NCBI GenBank assembly: GCA_020634515.1
Contig: JACKBL010000006.1
Location: forward strand, 363,574 to 427,573
DNA from: Ardenticatenales bacterium
Lineage (GTDB): Bacteria > Chloroflexota > Anaerolineae > Promineifilales > Promineifilaceae
Length of the DNA stretch: 64,000 nt
Reading direction: 5' to 3'
The position numbers were made by a program, and so were the translations under genes. Shown here in pieces: positions 53,992 to 62,358 of the stretch (positions within the stretch are counted from its first letter, which is position 1; each line of letters starts with the position of its first letter). Under the pieces are notes generated by a model. The model made no database searches. It saw only the letters and a program-made list of their open reading frames with translations, and was not told the origin of the DNA.

Positions 53992-54801
53992 CTACGCCGC
54001 ATCCTGTTCATCATTGAGCCGGGGACGAAATGCCAGCGTGATGTCCCCATCATCCATGTCGGCGGTCGACGCCGGTTCCCGCTCTGACAATCCCTCCGCA
54101 TAGATCAAGGTTTCCCCGCTGAGGCCGATCACGTCGCCCGCGGTCAGCACAGACTCTTGCGTAATCCGGCCATTGAGGCGCGTCCCCACACGGCTACCCA
54201 GGTCATACAGCACAAAACGCCCATAGCGCCAGCGAATCTGGGCGTGGCGGCGGCTGACGGTGGGGGAATCCAGCACCACGTCATTGTCGTCGCGGCGGCC
54301 CAGGTTGGTCACCGGCTGGTTCAGGGACACGTGCTGACGACCATTGACGATGAGAAAGGCATCCAGCGCCTGAATGTCGGCCATCATGGCGGATGCAGTC
54401 TGCCGCACTTTGAAGATTTGCGTCGTTTCTTCTTCGTCGGCCATTTCTTCGATGTCGATTTGTACCTGGTGCGGGGAGAGATCGGGATCCGGGATCAGCT
54501 CTAATGCCGGCATTACCGCCAAAGTCAGGCCAGATTGTTTCATCAAGGAAACGAGTTGCCGCAGGACCTCCGACGGCACATCCGCATGTTGCCGCGCCAA
54601 CTGCGCCATATCCCCAGGGTGCAGTCGCAAACGGCACACCGACACGACCAATCCCTGTTGCTCCCGATCCTCCAGCACGCGATGAAGCTGCGTCGCCGCC
54701 TCCAGCGCCGTAAACTGTCCCCCCAGCAAACGGCTAAAAGAGCCTTCCACGAATCGCTGCGCCAATTGTTCAAAGGAGGTGAATCGCTTCTTGCGTGCCA
54801 T
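53992..54801 (-). CDS. fhaA: FhaA-like protein (DUF3662 plus FHA domain)
   Basis: A 269-residue protein. Residues 1-120 match the DUF3662 start of FhaA (FEQLAQRFVEGSFSRLLGG, QLHRVLEDR). Residues 160-240 form an FHA domain (NLGRRDDNDVVLDSPTVSRRHAQI, DLGSRVGTRLNG). FhaA proteins link Ser/Thr kinase signalling to peptidoglycan synthesis. The kinase and phosphatase that usually accompany it are not in this window. Divergent from selD. Confidence 0.9.
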   Translation of the reverse strand: MARKKRFTSFEQLAQRFVEGSFSRLLGGQFTALEAATQLHRVLEDREQQGLVVSVCRLRLHPGDMAQLARQHADVPSEVLRQLVSLMKQSGLTLAVMPALELIPDPDLSPHQVQIDIEEMADEEETTQIFKVRQTASAMMADIQALDAFLIVNGRQHVSLNQPVTNLGRRDDNDVVLDSPTVSRRHAQIRWRYGRFVLYDLGSRVGTRLNGRITQESVLTAGDVIGLSGETLIYAEGLSEREPASTADMDDGDITLAFRPRLNDEQDAA

Positions 54802-54945
54802 GAGGAAAGATTATAGTGTGCCCAAAATACCGCGTCAACCAGAGGTCATGGGTCTTCTCTGCACCCAAGCAGCAGCCACAAACCGCGGCACAGACGCGCC
54901 CCCAGCCGTTAGCCCGCCACCTGCCCATCCTGTATACTTCCTGCC

Positions 54946-55983
54946 ATGAACGAACCAGCCTTTCGCCTGACCACGCTCGCCTCTTGCGCCGGTTGAGCTT
55001 CCAAGCTCGGCCCCGCCGACCTGGCGCACGTGTTGCAGCCACTCCAAAACATCTTCAATCCCGCGGACTATCCCCGCCTGCTGGTTGGACTGGCGGCGGC
55101 GGACGATGCCGCCGTCTACCAGATCAACGACCGGCAGGCCATCATCAGCACCACCGACTTCTTCCCGCCTGTCGTGGACGATCCGTATGATTTCGGGGCA
55201 ATTGCCGCCGCCAATGCCCTTTCCGACATCTACGCCATGGGTGGTGAGGTGCTGTTTGCCATCAATCTGGTCGCCTTCCCCGAGGACGTGGACCGAGACA
55301 TCTTGCGCGAGATTCTGCGCGGCGGCGCGGAAAAAGTAGCCGAGGCGGGCGGCGTTATCGCCGGCGGACACAGCATTACGGACAAGGAACCGAAGTATGG
55401 TCTGGCCGTGACCGGATGGGTGCACCCGCGGCAGATCAAGACCAAAGGCGGAGCCAACCCTGGCGATCGGCTCTTCCTCACCAAACCACTGGGAACCGGC
55501 ATGGTCACAACGGCGCTGAAGCAGGGACTGGCCCACGCCGACGACGTGCAGGCAGCCGTGGCAAGCATGAAGCAACTGAACAAGGCAGCGGCGCAGGCGG
55601 CCATTGCCGCCGGTGTGCGCGCCATGACGGATGTGACCGGCTTTGGCCTGTTGGGGCACGCGCACGAAATGGCCCACCTGGGGCACGTACGCTTCCGCTT
55701 GCGCGCGGACCAACTGCCGTGGCTGCCCGGCGCACGGCGTTATGCGGAAATGGGCGCATTTCCCGGCGGCGCGCACCGCAACTATGACTACTTCCATCCC
55801 TGGGTCACGTTCGCCCCGGACATCGACGATACGCTGCAAAATATGCTGTGGACGCCCGAAACCTCCGGCGGCATCTTCACCGCCGTTCCCGCCGCGGCCG
55901 TGGCCGAGTTCCAGGCGCATTTTCCCGCCGCGCGGCCGGTCGGCGACGTTTTACCGGGCGATGGCCAAATCGAAGTGGTGTGA
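54946..55983 (+). CDS. selD: SelD, selenide water dikinase, selenocysteine-containing (TGA read as Sec17)
   Basis: A 345-residue enzyme if the in-frame TGA at 54994-54996 is read as selenocysteine. The frame starts MNEPAFRLTTLASCAG, then U17, then ASKLGPADLAHVLQ. U17 and K20 fall at the numbers of the catalytic Cys17 and Lys20 of E. coli SelD. The rest follows the family: ADDAAVYQI, TTDFFPPVVDD, NALSDIYAMGG, IAGGHSITDKEPKYGL and DVTGFGLLGHAHEMA. SelD makes selenophosphate for selenocysteine and selenouridine. Conventional calling would begin at GTG 55030 and lose the active site. A weak start context is the main doubt. Confidence 0.92.
54994..55030 (+). promoter_or_regulatory. UGA selenocysteine codon with candidate bacterial SECIS stem-loop
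   Basis: The small stem CGCC/GGCG (55014-55017 with 55023-55026) holds a GACCU loop whose G lies about 22 bases after the UGA, inside the window usual for SelB-binding bacterial SECIS elements. The stem is short; the fold is tentative. Confidence 0.5.
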
Positions 55984-56001
55984 TGACTTCCGGAAAGGTC
56001 C

Positions 56002-56159
56002 CTGGTCAAACTGGAGATTGGACCCATTTCGCGCGCTCAATGTCCATTTTCACCGGAGAAAATGGGGCCAATCTGGCTTACTGGTCAAACTGGAGATTGG
56101 ACCCATTTCACGCGCTCAACGTCCATTTTCACCAGAGAAAATGGGGCCAATCTGGCATA
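56002..56159. repeat. Two tandem 79-bp family A units
   Basis: CTGGTCAAACTGGAGATTGG starts each unit; both contain the nested AAATGGGGCCAATCTGGC end. Only a few bases differ, so the duplication is recent. Confidence 0.9.
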
Positions 56160-56204
56160 GCAATTACAATTCCCCCATTAATTATCCCCCCCTGAGGCAT
56201 TCTG

Positions 56205-57962
56205 ATGGACCGAACCGTTCCCAGCCGTGCAAACGAAGAAATCAACCTGTACATTCGCACCTACTACTCCTTGCTGCGCAGCAGCCACGAAGTGCAGATC
56301 AGAACGCTGATTGAGGCGCACACGCGCATGAACTCGGCGCTGCACGTCGATGCGGACGAGACCACGCCCGACATGGCCGCCTTCATCTACAGCATCTTAC
56401 GGCTCCCCGGCTGCATCCTCAGCGACGCCGACCGCGTGGTCATGGGGCAGTCCGCCGACCTGTTCGTACGTCATGGCTACACGAATATCCGCACGTGGCA
56501 GCGCGTCGATCAGCCGGCGCGTCGTCGCCGCGTCCACTACGATGGCAAGCGGACGCTGGCCGTGTACATCACCAGCCGCTCCGACATTGATGACATCATT
56601 CCTACGCTCACCGCGTACCAGATCGAACGGGATAAGCTGCACTGGCAGTTGAGTGATACCGGCGTGCGCAACCTGCTGCAAGCCCGCCTGGAAACCGGGC
56701 TAAATGATGATGACCTGAAGCAATTAGCGAAAAAAACACAGGTGAGCGAAGACGATTGGGACAGGCTGAGCCGCATCTGGAAGAAGGACGCGGCCAGGAA
56801 CTTGCTGGCAATCGCGCAGAAGAGGCAGAAGATCGCGGTGCGGTTGTTGGGCAGTTCGCTGGCGGATTACAATAGAGCCACGCGGCGATGGTGGTCCAAT
56901 GTGGAAGAAACCATGAAACATATCTCCTTCCATGATCGTCCGGTTTACTTTGTCTCCAGCAACACACACAGTCTGGCGAACGTGATCAGTGGCTATGCGC
57001 GGTTGCAGCGGGACGAGTTGGTGTCGTTCATTCAGGCGAACGGGGACGGCGAGATGCAGCGGGAGTATGCGGACATCATACAGCGAAATGTGCCCAGCAA
57101 CTTGGAGAATTTTTTCTACTATGCGCTGAAGAAGTATGAAGGCGCACACCCGGAAACGGTATCACGGCGCATTGAGCAGGAGGAGAATGCCGGCATTACG
57201 CGCATTCTCAGCCAGGAAGCATACGACATCGAAGTCCAGGTCGTGGACATGAGCCGTATCAAACCCGACCTGATGGACCCCCGCCTCCGGTTCCCCGGCA
57301 TGGAACACTTGATCGACAGCGACGCCCTCATCGTCAACATCGACTTTCCCCTGGGCATGGCCGCCTACGAAATCCTCTCCGAAATCTCCAGCAACGTAGA
57401 CCAGGTTCGCGGCGTGTACATCATGGGCAAAGCCGCCACCCTCAACGGGCGTATCGGCGACGTCATGCTGCCCAAAGTGATTCACGACGAACAGTCCCTG
57501 AACACATTTCTCATTGAAAACTGCTTCGCCGCCGAAGACGTAGCCCCCTACCTCGTCTACGGAACCGTGCTGGACAACCAGAAAGCCATCAGCGTACGGG
57601 GCACATTCCTGCAAAACGAGCAGTACATGGCCATCTTCTACCAAGAAGGCTACACTATCCTGGAAATGGAAGCCGGCCCCTATCTCAGTTCCGTCTACGA
57701 AATGGTGCGTCCGCAACGGTATCCCCAAAACGAACTGATTGACCTGCACGAAGCCCCATTCCCCATTGGCATCCTGCATTACGCCTCGGACACACCCTTC
57801 AGCAAAGGCAAAAACCTGGGGTCGCAAAACCTCTCCTATTTCGGTATGGACCCCACCTACGCCACCATGATCGCCATCGTCCGCGCCATCTTCCGCGAAG
57901 AAGTGCGACGACTGAGCAGCGAGAAAATCCTGAATCACTTCCTCGACCGCCACCGCGCGTAG
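56205..57962 (+). CDS. Uncharacterised 585-residue protein with a nucleoside-phosphorylase-like C-terminal half
   Basis: The N-terminal 260 residues are mainly helical and unfamiliar. The second half reads like a PNP/UDP-phosphorylase fold: YIMGKAATLNGRIGDVMLP, then VYGTVLDNQKAISVRGTFL, then YTILEMEAGPYLSSVYEM, where the EME would contact ribose. It resembles proteins labelled DUF6909, but I cannot confirm that. There is no signal peptide. It stands alone between a repeat pair and an M24 peptidase gene. A role in nucleoside or cofactor metabolism is a guess. Confidence 0.7.
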   Translation: MDRTVPSRANEEINLYIRTYYSLLRSSHEVQIRTLIEAHTRMNSALHVDADETTPDMAAFIYSILRLPGCILSDADRVVMGQSADLFVRHGYTNIRTWQRVDQPARRRRVHYDGKRTLAVYITSRSDIDDIIPTLTAYQIERDKLHWQLSDTGVRNLLQARLETGLNDDDLKQLAKKTQVSEDDWDRLSRIWKKDAARNLLAIAQKRQKIAVRLLGSSLADYNRATRRWWSNVEETMKHISFHDRPVYFVSSNTHSLANVISGYARLQRDELVSFIQANGDGEMQREYADIIQRNVPSNLENFFYYALKKYEGAHPETVSRRIEQEENAGITRILSQEAYDIEVQVVDMSRIKPDLMDPRLRFPGMEHLIDSDALIVNIDFPLGMAAYEILSEISSNVDQVRGVYIMGKAATLNGRIGDVMLPKVIHDEQSLNTFLIENCFAAEDVAPYLVYGTVLDNQKAISVRGTFLQNEQYMAIFYQEGYTILEMEAGPYLSSVYEMVRPQRYPQNELIDLHEAPFPIGILHYASDTPFSKGKNLGSQNLSYFGMDPTYATMIAIVRAIFREEVRRLSSEKILNHFLDRHRA

Positions 57963-57972
57963 CCCGTTATCT

Positions 57973-58005
57973 ATCTTCCCGGAAGCTATGAGCTTCCAGG
58001 AAGAT
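57973..58005. repeat. 33-bp hairpin, second copy
   Basis: ATCTTCCCGGAAGCT and AGCTTCCAGGAAGAT flank ATG; same family as 35904-35936. Here it lies between two genes on the same strand, 15 bases before the next start. Confidence 0.9.
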
Positions 58006-58019
58006 GAAAGGAATTCCTC

Positions 58020-59114
58020 ATGTCCTATCCATCCGTCTATCACCAACGCCTGGCCCTCCTCCGCGCACAATTCCCCGCCTGGGGCATTGACGCCATTCTC
58101 ATCGGCAGTCCGCAAAATCGCCGCTGGCTCAGCGGCTTCACCGGCTCCGCCGCGCAACTCATCATCACCGCCGACCGGGCACTGCTGGCGACGGACTCGC
58201 GCTATTGGGAGCAGGCCGCGCATGAAGCGCCGGCATTTCAACTGTGGAAGTTGGGGCACGACCGCGAAGGAGACTTCGAGGCGGCGGTGGCGGCCAGCGG
58301 GGCAACGCGCATTGGCGTGGAAAGCCAGCACATGACGCTGGCGGCGTTTGCGCGCTTGCGCCGGATGACGGGGGTTGACTGGGTGGAATGCAAGGAAACG
58401 GTGGAGCCGATGCGGGCTATCAAGTCGGAGGCGGAGATAGATTTGATTGCCCAGGCCGCGGCCATCACGGACGCCGCCATGAACCAGATGCAGACGTTGG
58501 CTCGTGCCGGCATAACCGAGAAAGAACTCGCCTGGCTGTTGGAACGCACCATGCGCGAAGCGGGCGCGGACGGCATGGCCTTCACCGTCATCGTCGCCAG
58601 CGGCCCCAACGCGGCGCTGCCGCACCACCACCCCGGCGACCGCCGCCTGCAAGCGGGCGACGCCATCGTCGTGGACATGGGGGCGATGCTGGATGGCTAC
58701 CATAGCGATCTGACGCGCACCTTTTTCCTGGGCGCGGAACCGGATGATGCGTTTTGGGAGGTGTACAACCTGGTTTTGGCGGCACAGGAAGCGGCTCTTG
58801 ATGGCCTTCGTGCCGGCATAACGGGCAAAGAAGCAGACGCCCTGGCCCGCGACGTGATCACCGCCGCCGGGCACAGCGAGCATTTCGGGCATGGATTGGG
58901 ACACGGCGTCGGCCTGGAAATCCACGAGGAACCGCGCCTCTCCGTGCTGCGCGAGCAGGAAAAGCTGGCCAGCGGCATGGTCGTCACCGTCGAACCCGGC
59001 GTCTACATCCCCGGCTGGGGCGGCGTGCGCATCGAAGACCTGGCCCTGGTCACGGAAAACGGCATCCACCTCCTCAGCCACGCCGCGAAGAATCCGATCA
59101 TTCCCCAGCGGTAA
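58020..59114 (+). CDS. M24 family aminopeptidase (Xaa-Pro type)
   Basis: A 364-residue pita-bread metallopeptidase. The N-terminal creatinase-like domain (ILIGSPQNRRWLSGFTGS) precedes the catalytic domain with the five metal ligands: D in VVDMGAMLDGY, D in SDLTRTFFLG, H in FGHGLGHGVGLEIHE, E in VTVEPGVY, and E in VRIEDLALVTE. It should cleave Xaa-Pro bonds in small peptides. A 655-residue open frame on the opposite strand is only a shadow. Confidence 0.94.
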   Translation: MSYPSVYHQRLALLRAQFPAWGIDAILIGSPQNRRWLSGFTGSAAQLIITADRALLATDSRYWEQAAHEAPAFQLWKLGHDREGDFEAAVAASGATRIGVESQHMTLAAFARLRRMTGVDWVECKETVEPMRAIKSEAEIDLIAQAAAITDAAMNQMQTLARAGITEKELAWLLERTMREAGADGMAFTVIVASGPNAALPHHHPGDRRLQAGDAIVVDMGAMLDGYHSDLTRTFFLGAEPDDAFWEVYNLVLAAQEAALDGLRAGITGKEADALARDVITAAGHSEHFGHGLGHGVGLEIHEEPRLSVLREQEKLASGMVVTVEPGVYIPGWGGVRIEDLALVTENGIHLLSHAAKNPIIPQR

Positions 59115-59131
59115 ATAGGTGTGTATCATAA

Positions 59132-59263
59132 TTGTTGAACGAACTGGCGATCGTCAACACACTGGACCCCTTCCCCTTCCTGGGCATGGCCGTCAACTAC
59201 GCCTGCCAGAGCGATCCCGCCACCTGCACGGCAGCACCAACCTGCGCGGACGGGAGCAACTGA
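59132..59263 (+). other. Short cysteine-containing open frame, possible gene remnant
   Basis: It reads LLNELAIVNTLDPFPFLG and then a stretch with five Ala/Thr-flanked cysteines before stopping. Codon style matches the core genome, suggesting the end of a once longer gene. No start site or family is recognised. The rest of 59264-59599 holds no supported gene. Confidence 0.25.
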
Positions 59264-59575
59264 CGGCAAACGCCACCTCGGGGCGCTTCCATCGTGCATT
59301 GGCGGGTTTCCCATTTCCGCAACGTTACCTCTTGCCACCGGAACTTCGTAAAAAAGCCTCGATGACCGACCACTTACCCAAGAGGATTTTCGCTCACCGG
59401 CGGGCAAAACAGGCTGCCGCGAGTGTTTCGACCTGAAAACAAGTCTGTTTGGTCACATTTTTAGGGTTCTTGGTGATGGATGCCGGCATCTAAACAATAC
59501 CGGCTTCCCTTAATTGATTGTTTATGTCAATAAACTTAGCAGAAAGTAGAGTGGTTATTTTGATGCAAGGTAACT

Positions 59576-59599
59576 ACAAGCCTCTCCAGGAGAGGCTTA
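59576..59599. repeat. Small hairpin AAGCCTCTCC/GGAGAGGCTT
   Basis: Ten-base arms with an A in the centre, abutting the family C element that follows. Confidence 0.8.
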
Positions 59600-59693
59600 G
59601 TAACCGCCCGAAAACAACTTCACACTTCTTGCGGGCGGTTACTGCCAAGCTGCCCGCACATTTCCGCTAATTTAATTGCGGGCAGCCACTTAG
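59600..59693. repeat. 94-bp double-hairpin repeat, family C
   Basis: Third copy. Both stems carry compensating changes (GTAACCGCCCG with CGGGCGGTTAC; GCTGCCCGC with GCGGGCAGC), so the hairpins are conserved even though the sequence drifted. Confidence 0.92.
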
Positions 59694-59725
59694 TTGTAAT
59701 ACCTCAATACATCGTGAAAACGATT

Positions 59726-60040
59726 TTAGACCTTAACAACCGAATAAGGCAAATAGCAGCGGGCATTGTAATAAATCAGCCCCAGGTCGTCGTTGTGCTT
59801 CTGGCCGGTGAAGCCGCGGTCGGTGTAGGTTTGGCTGGGCGCGGTGCGGTAGCTGCCGAAGGCTTGCCCTGAGTTTATCGAAGGGGAGGTAGCGGGCGCG
59901 GCTGCCGGCAACCAGGCCGCCACCATTATTGAAGCTCATGACGCTGTTGCTGCCCAGGCCTGCCCTGAGCCTGCCGAAGTGTGGTCCGTATGTAAGTGTA
60001 GCAGGTTGTTGGTCTCGCCAGGGACGACCTTCCGAACGGC
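59726..60040 (-). pseudogene. Rhs/YD-repeat core fragment disrupted by two short insertions
   Basis: The minus strand encodes GETNNLLHLHTDH...LGSSVMSFNNGGG, RARYLPF...GSYRTAPSQTYTDRGF, and TGQKHNDDLGLIYYNAR, the end of an Rhs core. Two copies of a 22-base sequence related to CTTCGGCAGGCTCAGGGC interrupt it, one between HTDH and LGS and one in LPFG, each shifting the frame. The fragment stops after YYNARCYLP, before the DPxG border where a toxin tail would begin. Confidence 0.8.
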
Positions 60041-60268
60041 GACCGCCTGGCCGGACGCAGTCGGTTCTGGGACAACATTTTCGTTGAACGGCTGTGGCGG
60101 TCAGTCAAACACGAGAACATTTACATCCAAGAGTACGATACAGTGTCCGACCTGACCACCGGCTTGGCAGACTGCTTCCAGCTCTGCAATTACGAACGCC
60201 CGCATCAGGACCTTGGCTACCTGACACCTGCCGATATTCATTTTGCCGCTAACACTCCAATTCTGTGA
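60041..60268 (+). pseudogene. IS3-family transposase C-terminal remnant
   Basis: It reads GRSRFWDNIFVERLWRSVKH, ENIYIQEYDTVSDLTTGLAD and YERPHQDLGYLTPADIHF before the stop. This is the end of an IS3-type DDE integrase domain with the catalytic glutamate region. The N-terminal part and orfA are missing, cut by the Rhs fragment on its left. Confidence 0.85.
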
Positions 60269-60320
60269 CCCAATGATCCACCTTAATTTCGTCAATCCGT
60301 GGTCTTGACAATGGGGGTCA

Positions 60321-60491
60321 CTTTACTATGATGTGGTCGAGGAATTGACGGCCCAACGCCAGGCTGTGCTGGCCGCCACGTATGCGCAACATCCAGAATG
60401 ATTTGTGCGGGGACAGCCAGTGGCGCCGAAGCTGGCAACGGCCGTTTGGATTAACCCGCCTCAGCAGGTGGGTGACGAGCAACCGTCGTAG
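60321..60491 (+). pseudogene. Second integrase-core transposase remnant with internal stop
   Basis: The frame reads YYDVVEELTAQRQAVLAATY, AQHPE, a TGA stop where an arginine codon is expected, then FVRGQPVAPKLATAVWINPP. This wording is typical of the C-terminus of integrase-core transposases (FVRGxPxxPxLPxxVWINPP). It is degenerate and non-functional. Confidence 0.7.
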
Positions 60492-60496
60492 GGGCT

Positions 60497-60536
60497 CAAG
60501 TGGAAAACGCTCCGCAGGCTCCGCGTTTTCCACTTG
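60497..60536. repeat. Inverted repeat CAAGTGGAAAACGC/GCGTTTTCCACTTG
   Basis: Perfect 14-base arms around a TCCGCAGGCTCC loop, directly after the transposase remnant. Confidence 0.9.
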
Positions 60537-60544
60537 TCCATCAG

Positions 60545-60614
60545 CCCAATGAGCGAGACATTGCTCTCTAATTTATCGATTTTCGTGTCTCAAAACTATT
60601 GACACATTCCGACC
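60545..60614. repeat. 70-bp direct repeat, left copy
   Basis: It contains ATTGCTCTCTAATTTATC and CAAAACTATTGACACATTCC. About 84% identical to 62281-62350 in the same orientation. The pair brackets the toxin tail and candidate immunity gene. Confidence 0.88.
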
Positions 60615-60681
60615 ATCATGCCCGTTAATACCTGGTACAGTCGCGGGTGTAATTTGATACTGCATCGCGCAGGAGAGTTTT

Positions 60682-61359
60682 CTATGGTCTTGGTTCAACT
60701 CGATAAGTAAAGCTACTGCAACTATGCAGTGCATCCATGTTAGGAATACCCTTTAGTCCCAATAGAGACTCTTTTCCATAAAGATTAGGATAAGATAGCA
60801 TTAAGAATTCGTAGTCTTCTAGATGATCCCTGAAGCAGTAGGTCTGGTCATGCCTATAATCAGTTCCTCCGAATTCATTGTATTCAATCAGGTATTTGCA
60901 AAAGTAACAAGCCTGCAATTTATAGGAGGGTCCTAATTGCGTGCGTAGGTCCTCTGCAGCATTCCCAAAATCAAGATGTTTTTGAGTCTCGATACGCTTT
61001 TGGTCTATATACAATCTCAATTTGTACACAACTGTGCCTGAATCTCGAACACTGTAAGGATATAACCACTCTTCTAGATCAGAAATCATGTGTGAGTCTT
61101 CACTAACTATAATAACTTTATGAAAGAGGACTATTGCACTGGTAAGTGGGAGTTGGTCTAATATATTGGATAAAGCATCAAAGTATTTTGCGCTCTCACT
61201 TTTATATTCTTTGTTTTGGATGTTCACACGAAACATGAAGCCGACAGATCGCCCATACCTATATTCTACCTGTATGACTTCCCTATAACCGTCGTTAATA
61301 AAATAGCCGACATGACGGCGTGCAACCTGACTGTTAGGATCTTTTTCAAGAGACTTCAT
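60682..61359 (-). CDS. Candidate immunity protein for the Rhs toxin tail
   Basis: A 225-residue cytosolic protein with AT-rich codons unlike the core genes. It contains ACYFCKYLIEYNEFGGTDY and a later QTYCFRDHLEDYE, a CxxC...C pattern that may bind metal. No signal peptide. It lies about 30 bases downstream of the toxin-tail gene on the same strand, the standard position for an immunity gene. I do not recognise the family by name; the role rests on position. Confidence 0.6.
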   Translation of the reverse strand: MKSLEKDPNSQVARRHVGYFINDGYREVIQVEYRYGRSVGFMFRVNIQNKEYKSESAKYFDALSNILDQLPLTSAIVLFHKVIIVSEDSHMISDLEEWLYPYSVRDSGTVVYKLRLYIDQKRIETQKHLDFGNAAEDLRTQLGPSYKLQACYFCKYLIEYNEFGGTDYRHDQTYCFRDHLEDYEFLMLSYPNLYGKESLLGLKGIPNMDALHSCSSFTYRVEPRP

Positions 61360-61389
61360 CCCCTTACTCCATTTTCATTTTAGCATATA

Positions 61390-62304
61390 CTATGGCGTGG
61401 ATTTGCCTAATGAGCGAATCCACATGTTTAACCTATCAAAAACATTACCAGAATTTCCTGCACCTGCAAAGACTGAAAAATGGCCAGGACCATATTGTTC
61501 AGTATAAACAGGTCTTCCTACCCGTAAATCATCAGCCAGTTGAACATAATCATCGTAAGAATGAATCCAATTCCTTTCAGTTTGAGGAAGTGGAGTATCA
61601 CCGTTCCTTACACAATTCCGACAAAAAACTGAAGCGCCATCTTCATCTACTCTTAATCTACCAGTTCTGCGTACTAAATCCGGTTGGTGAGTTCCACAAT
61701 TTAAGCATGTGTTACCATTTGCTCCTAGTGAATTGATACCTCCACCTCCGAAGCCGCCAACACCGTCAGCTTTTTCTCCCAAGTCAGCTTCCATAGCATA
61801 AATTAACGCTCCTGACACAGTCAATAGTTCAGCCATATCCGCAATGGGATAAAGTCCGTTCACCCCGTGGTTTATGAAGCTCATTGCGCCTGTAATGGAT
61901 TCTGTAACAATTGCGTTAGCGGAAGCACCATCTTCCATACCTAATGGAAGAATAAATGAAAACTGTCTTATGATTATTTGGCCGATCGGGTTATCATTTG
62001 GATTACTAAATTCAGTGTTTTGTATCAAGTAATCAATGAAGTTTGATCCCCATGAATCTGGATCTGACAGACAGCCTTCATAATCACAGCCATCTGATGG
62101 TCTATGTCCCGAAGGGTCAATCAGTGTAAGAGGCGAATTGAGAACATAGGCGTATCGGTTAAAGAATTGGGGATTTGTGGCATCCGGCACAATCGTATCC
62201 GCATTCACAAACCGGCCCACGCCGGGGAGGTAATAGCGCGCATTGTAGTAGATGAGGCCGAGGTCGTCGTTGTGCTGCTGCCCGATGAGTAAGGTATTGC
62301 TCAC
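61390..62304 (-). CDS. Orphan Rhs C-terminal cassette with polymorphic toxin tail
   Basis: A 304-residue frame. It begins inside a 70-bp direct repeat, then gives the end of an Rhs core: QQHNDDLGLIYYNARYYLP, GVGRFVNADTIVPDA, NRYAYVLNSPLTLIDPSGH. After this border come a hydrophobic stretch and a C-terminal domain with two CxxC pairs (CLNC and CRNC, about 30 residues apart) and PVYTEQYGPGHFSVFAG. This tail is probably the toxin. The cassette lacks the large Rhs shell, so it would need recombination with a full rhs gene to be delivered. Toxin family not recognised. Confidence 0.72.
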   Translation of the reverse strand: MSNTLLIGQQHNDDLGLIYYNARYYLPGVGRFVNADTIVPDATNPQFFNRYAYVLNSPLTLIDPSGHRPSDGCDYEGCLSDPDSWGSNFIDYLIQNTEFSNPNDNPIGQIIIRQFSFILPLGMEDGASANAIVTESITGAMSFINHGVNGLYPIADMAELLTVSGALIYAMEADLGEKADGVGGFGGGGINSLGANGNTCLNCGTHQPDLVRRTGRLRVDEDGASVFCRNCVRNGDTPLPQTERNWIHSYDDYVQLADDLRVGRPVYTEQYGPGHFSVFAGAGNSGNVFDRLNMWIRSLGKSTP

Positions 62305-62350
62305 TAATTTATTGGTTTTAGTGTCCCAAAACTATTGACACATTCCGCCC
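62281..62350. repeat. 70-bp direct repeat, right copy
   Basis: Partner of 60545-60614. Its left end coincides with the break in the Rhs reading frame (SNTLLIGQQ is repeat-encoded). The internal GTGTC...GACAC ends look like insertion-sequence termini. Confidence 0.88.
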
Positions 62351-62358
62351 CATTTAGC

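Noticed and set aside
57162..59129. 655-codon open frame on the minus strand
   Set aside because: It lies opposite two well-supported genes (585-residue protein and M24 peptidase), has no family motifs, and reflects the high GC content.
59119..59436. 105-codon plus-strand open frame after the M24 gene
   Set aside because: Composition is unlike coding sequence here, and a different frame in the same stretch shows more natural codon use.
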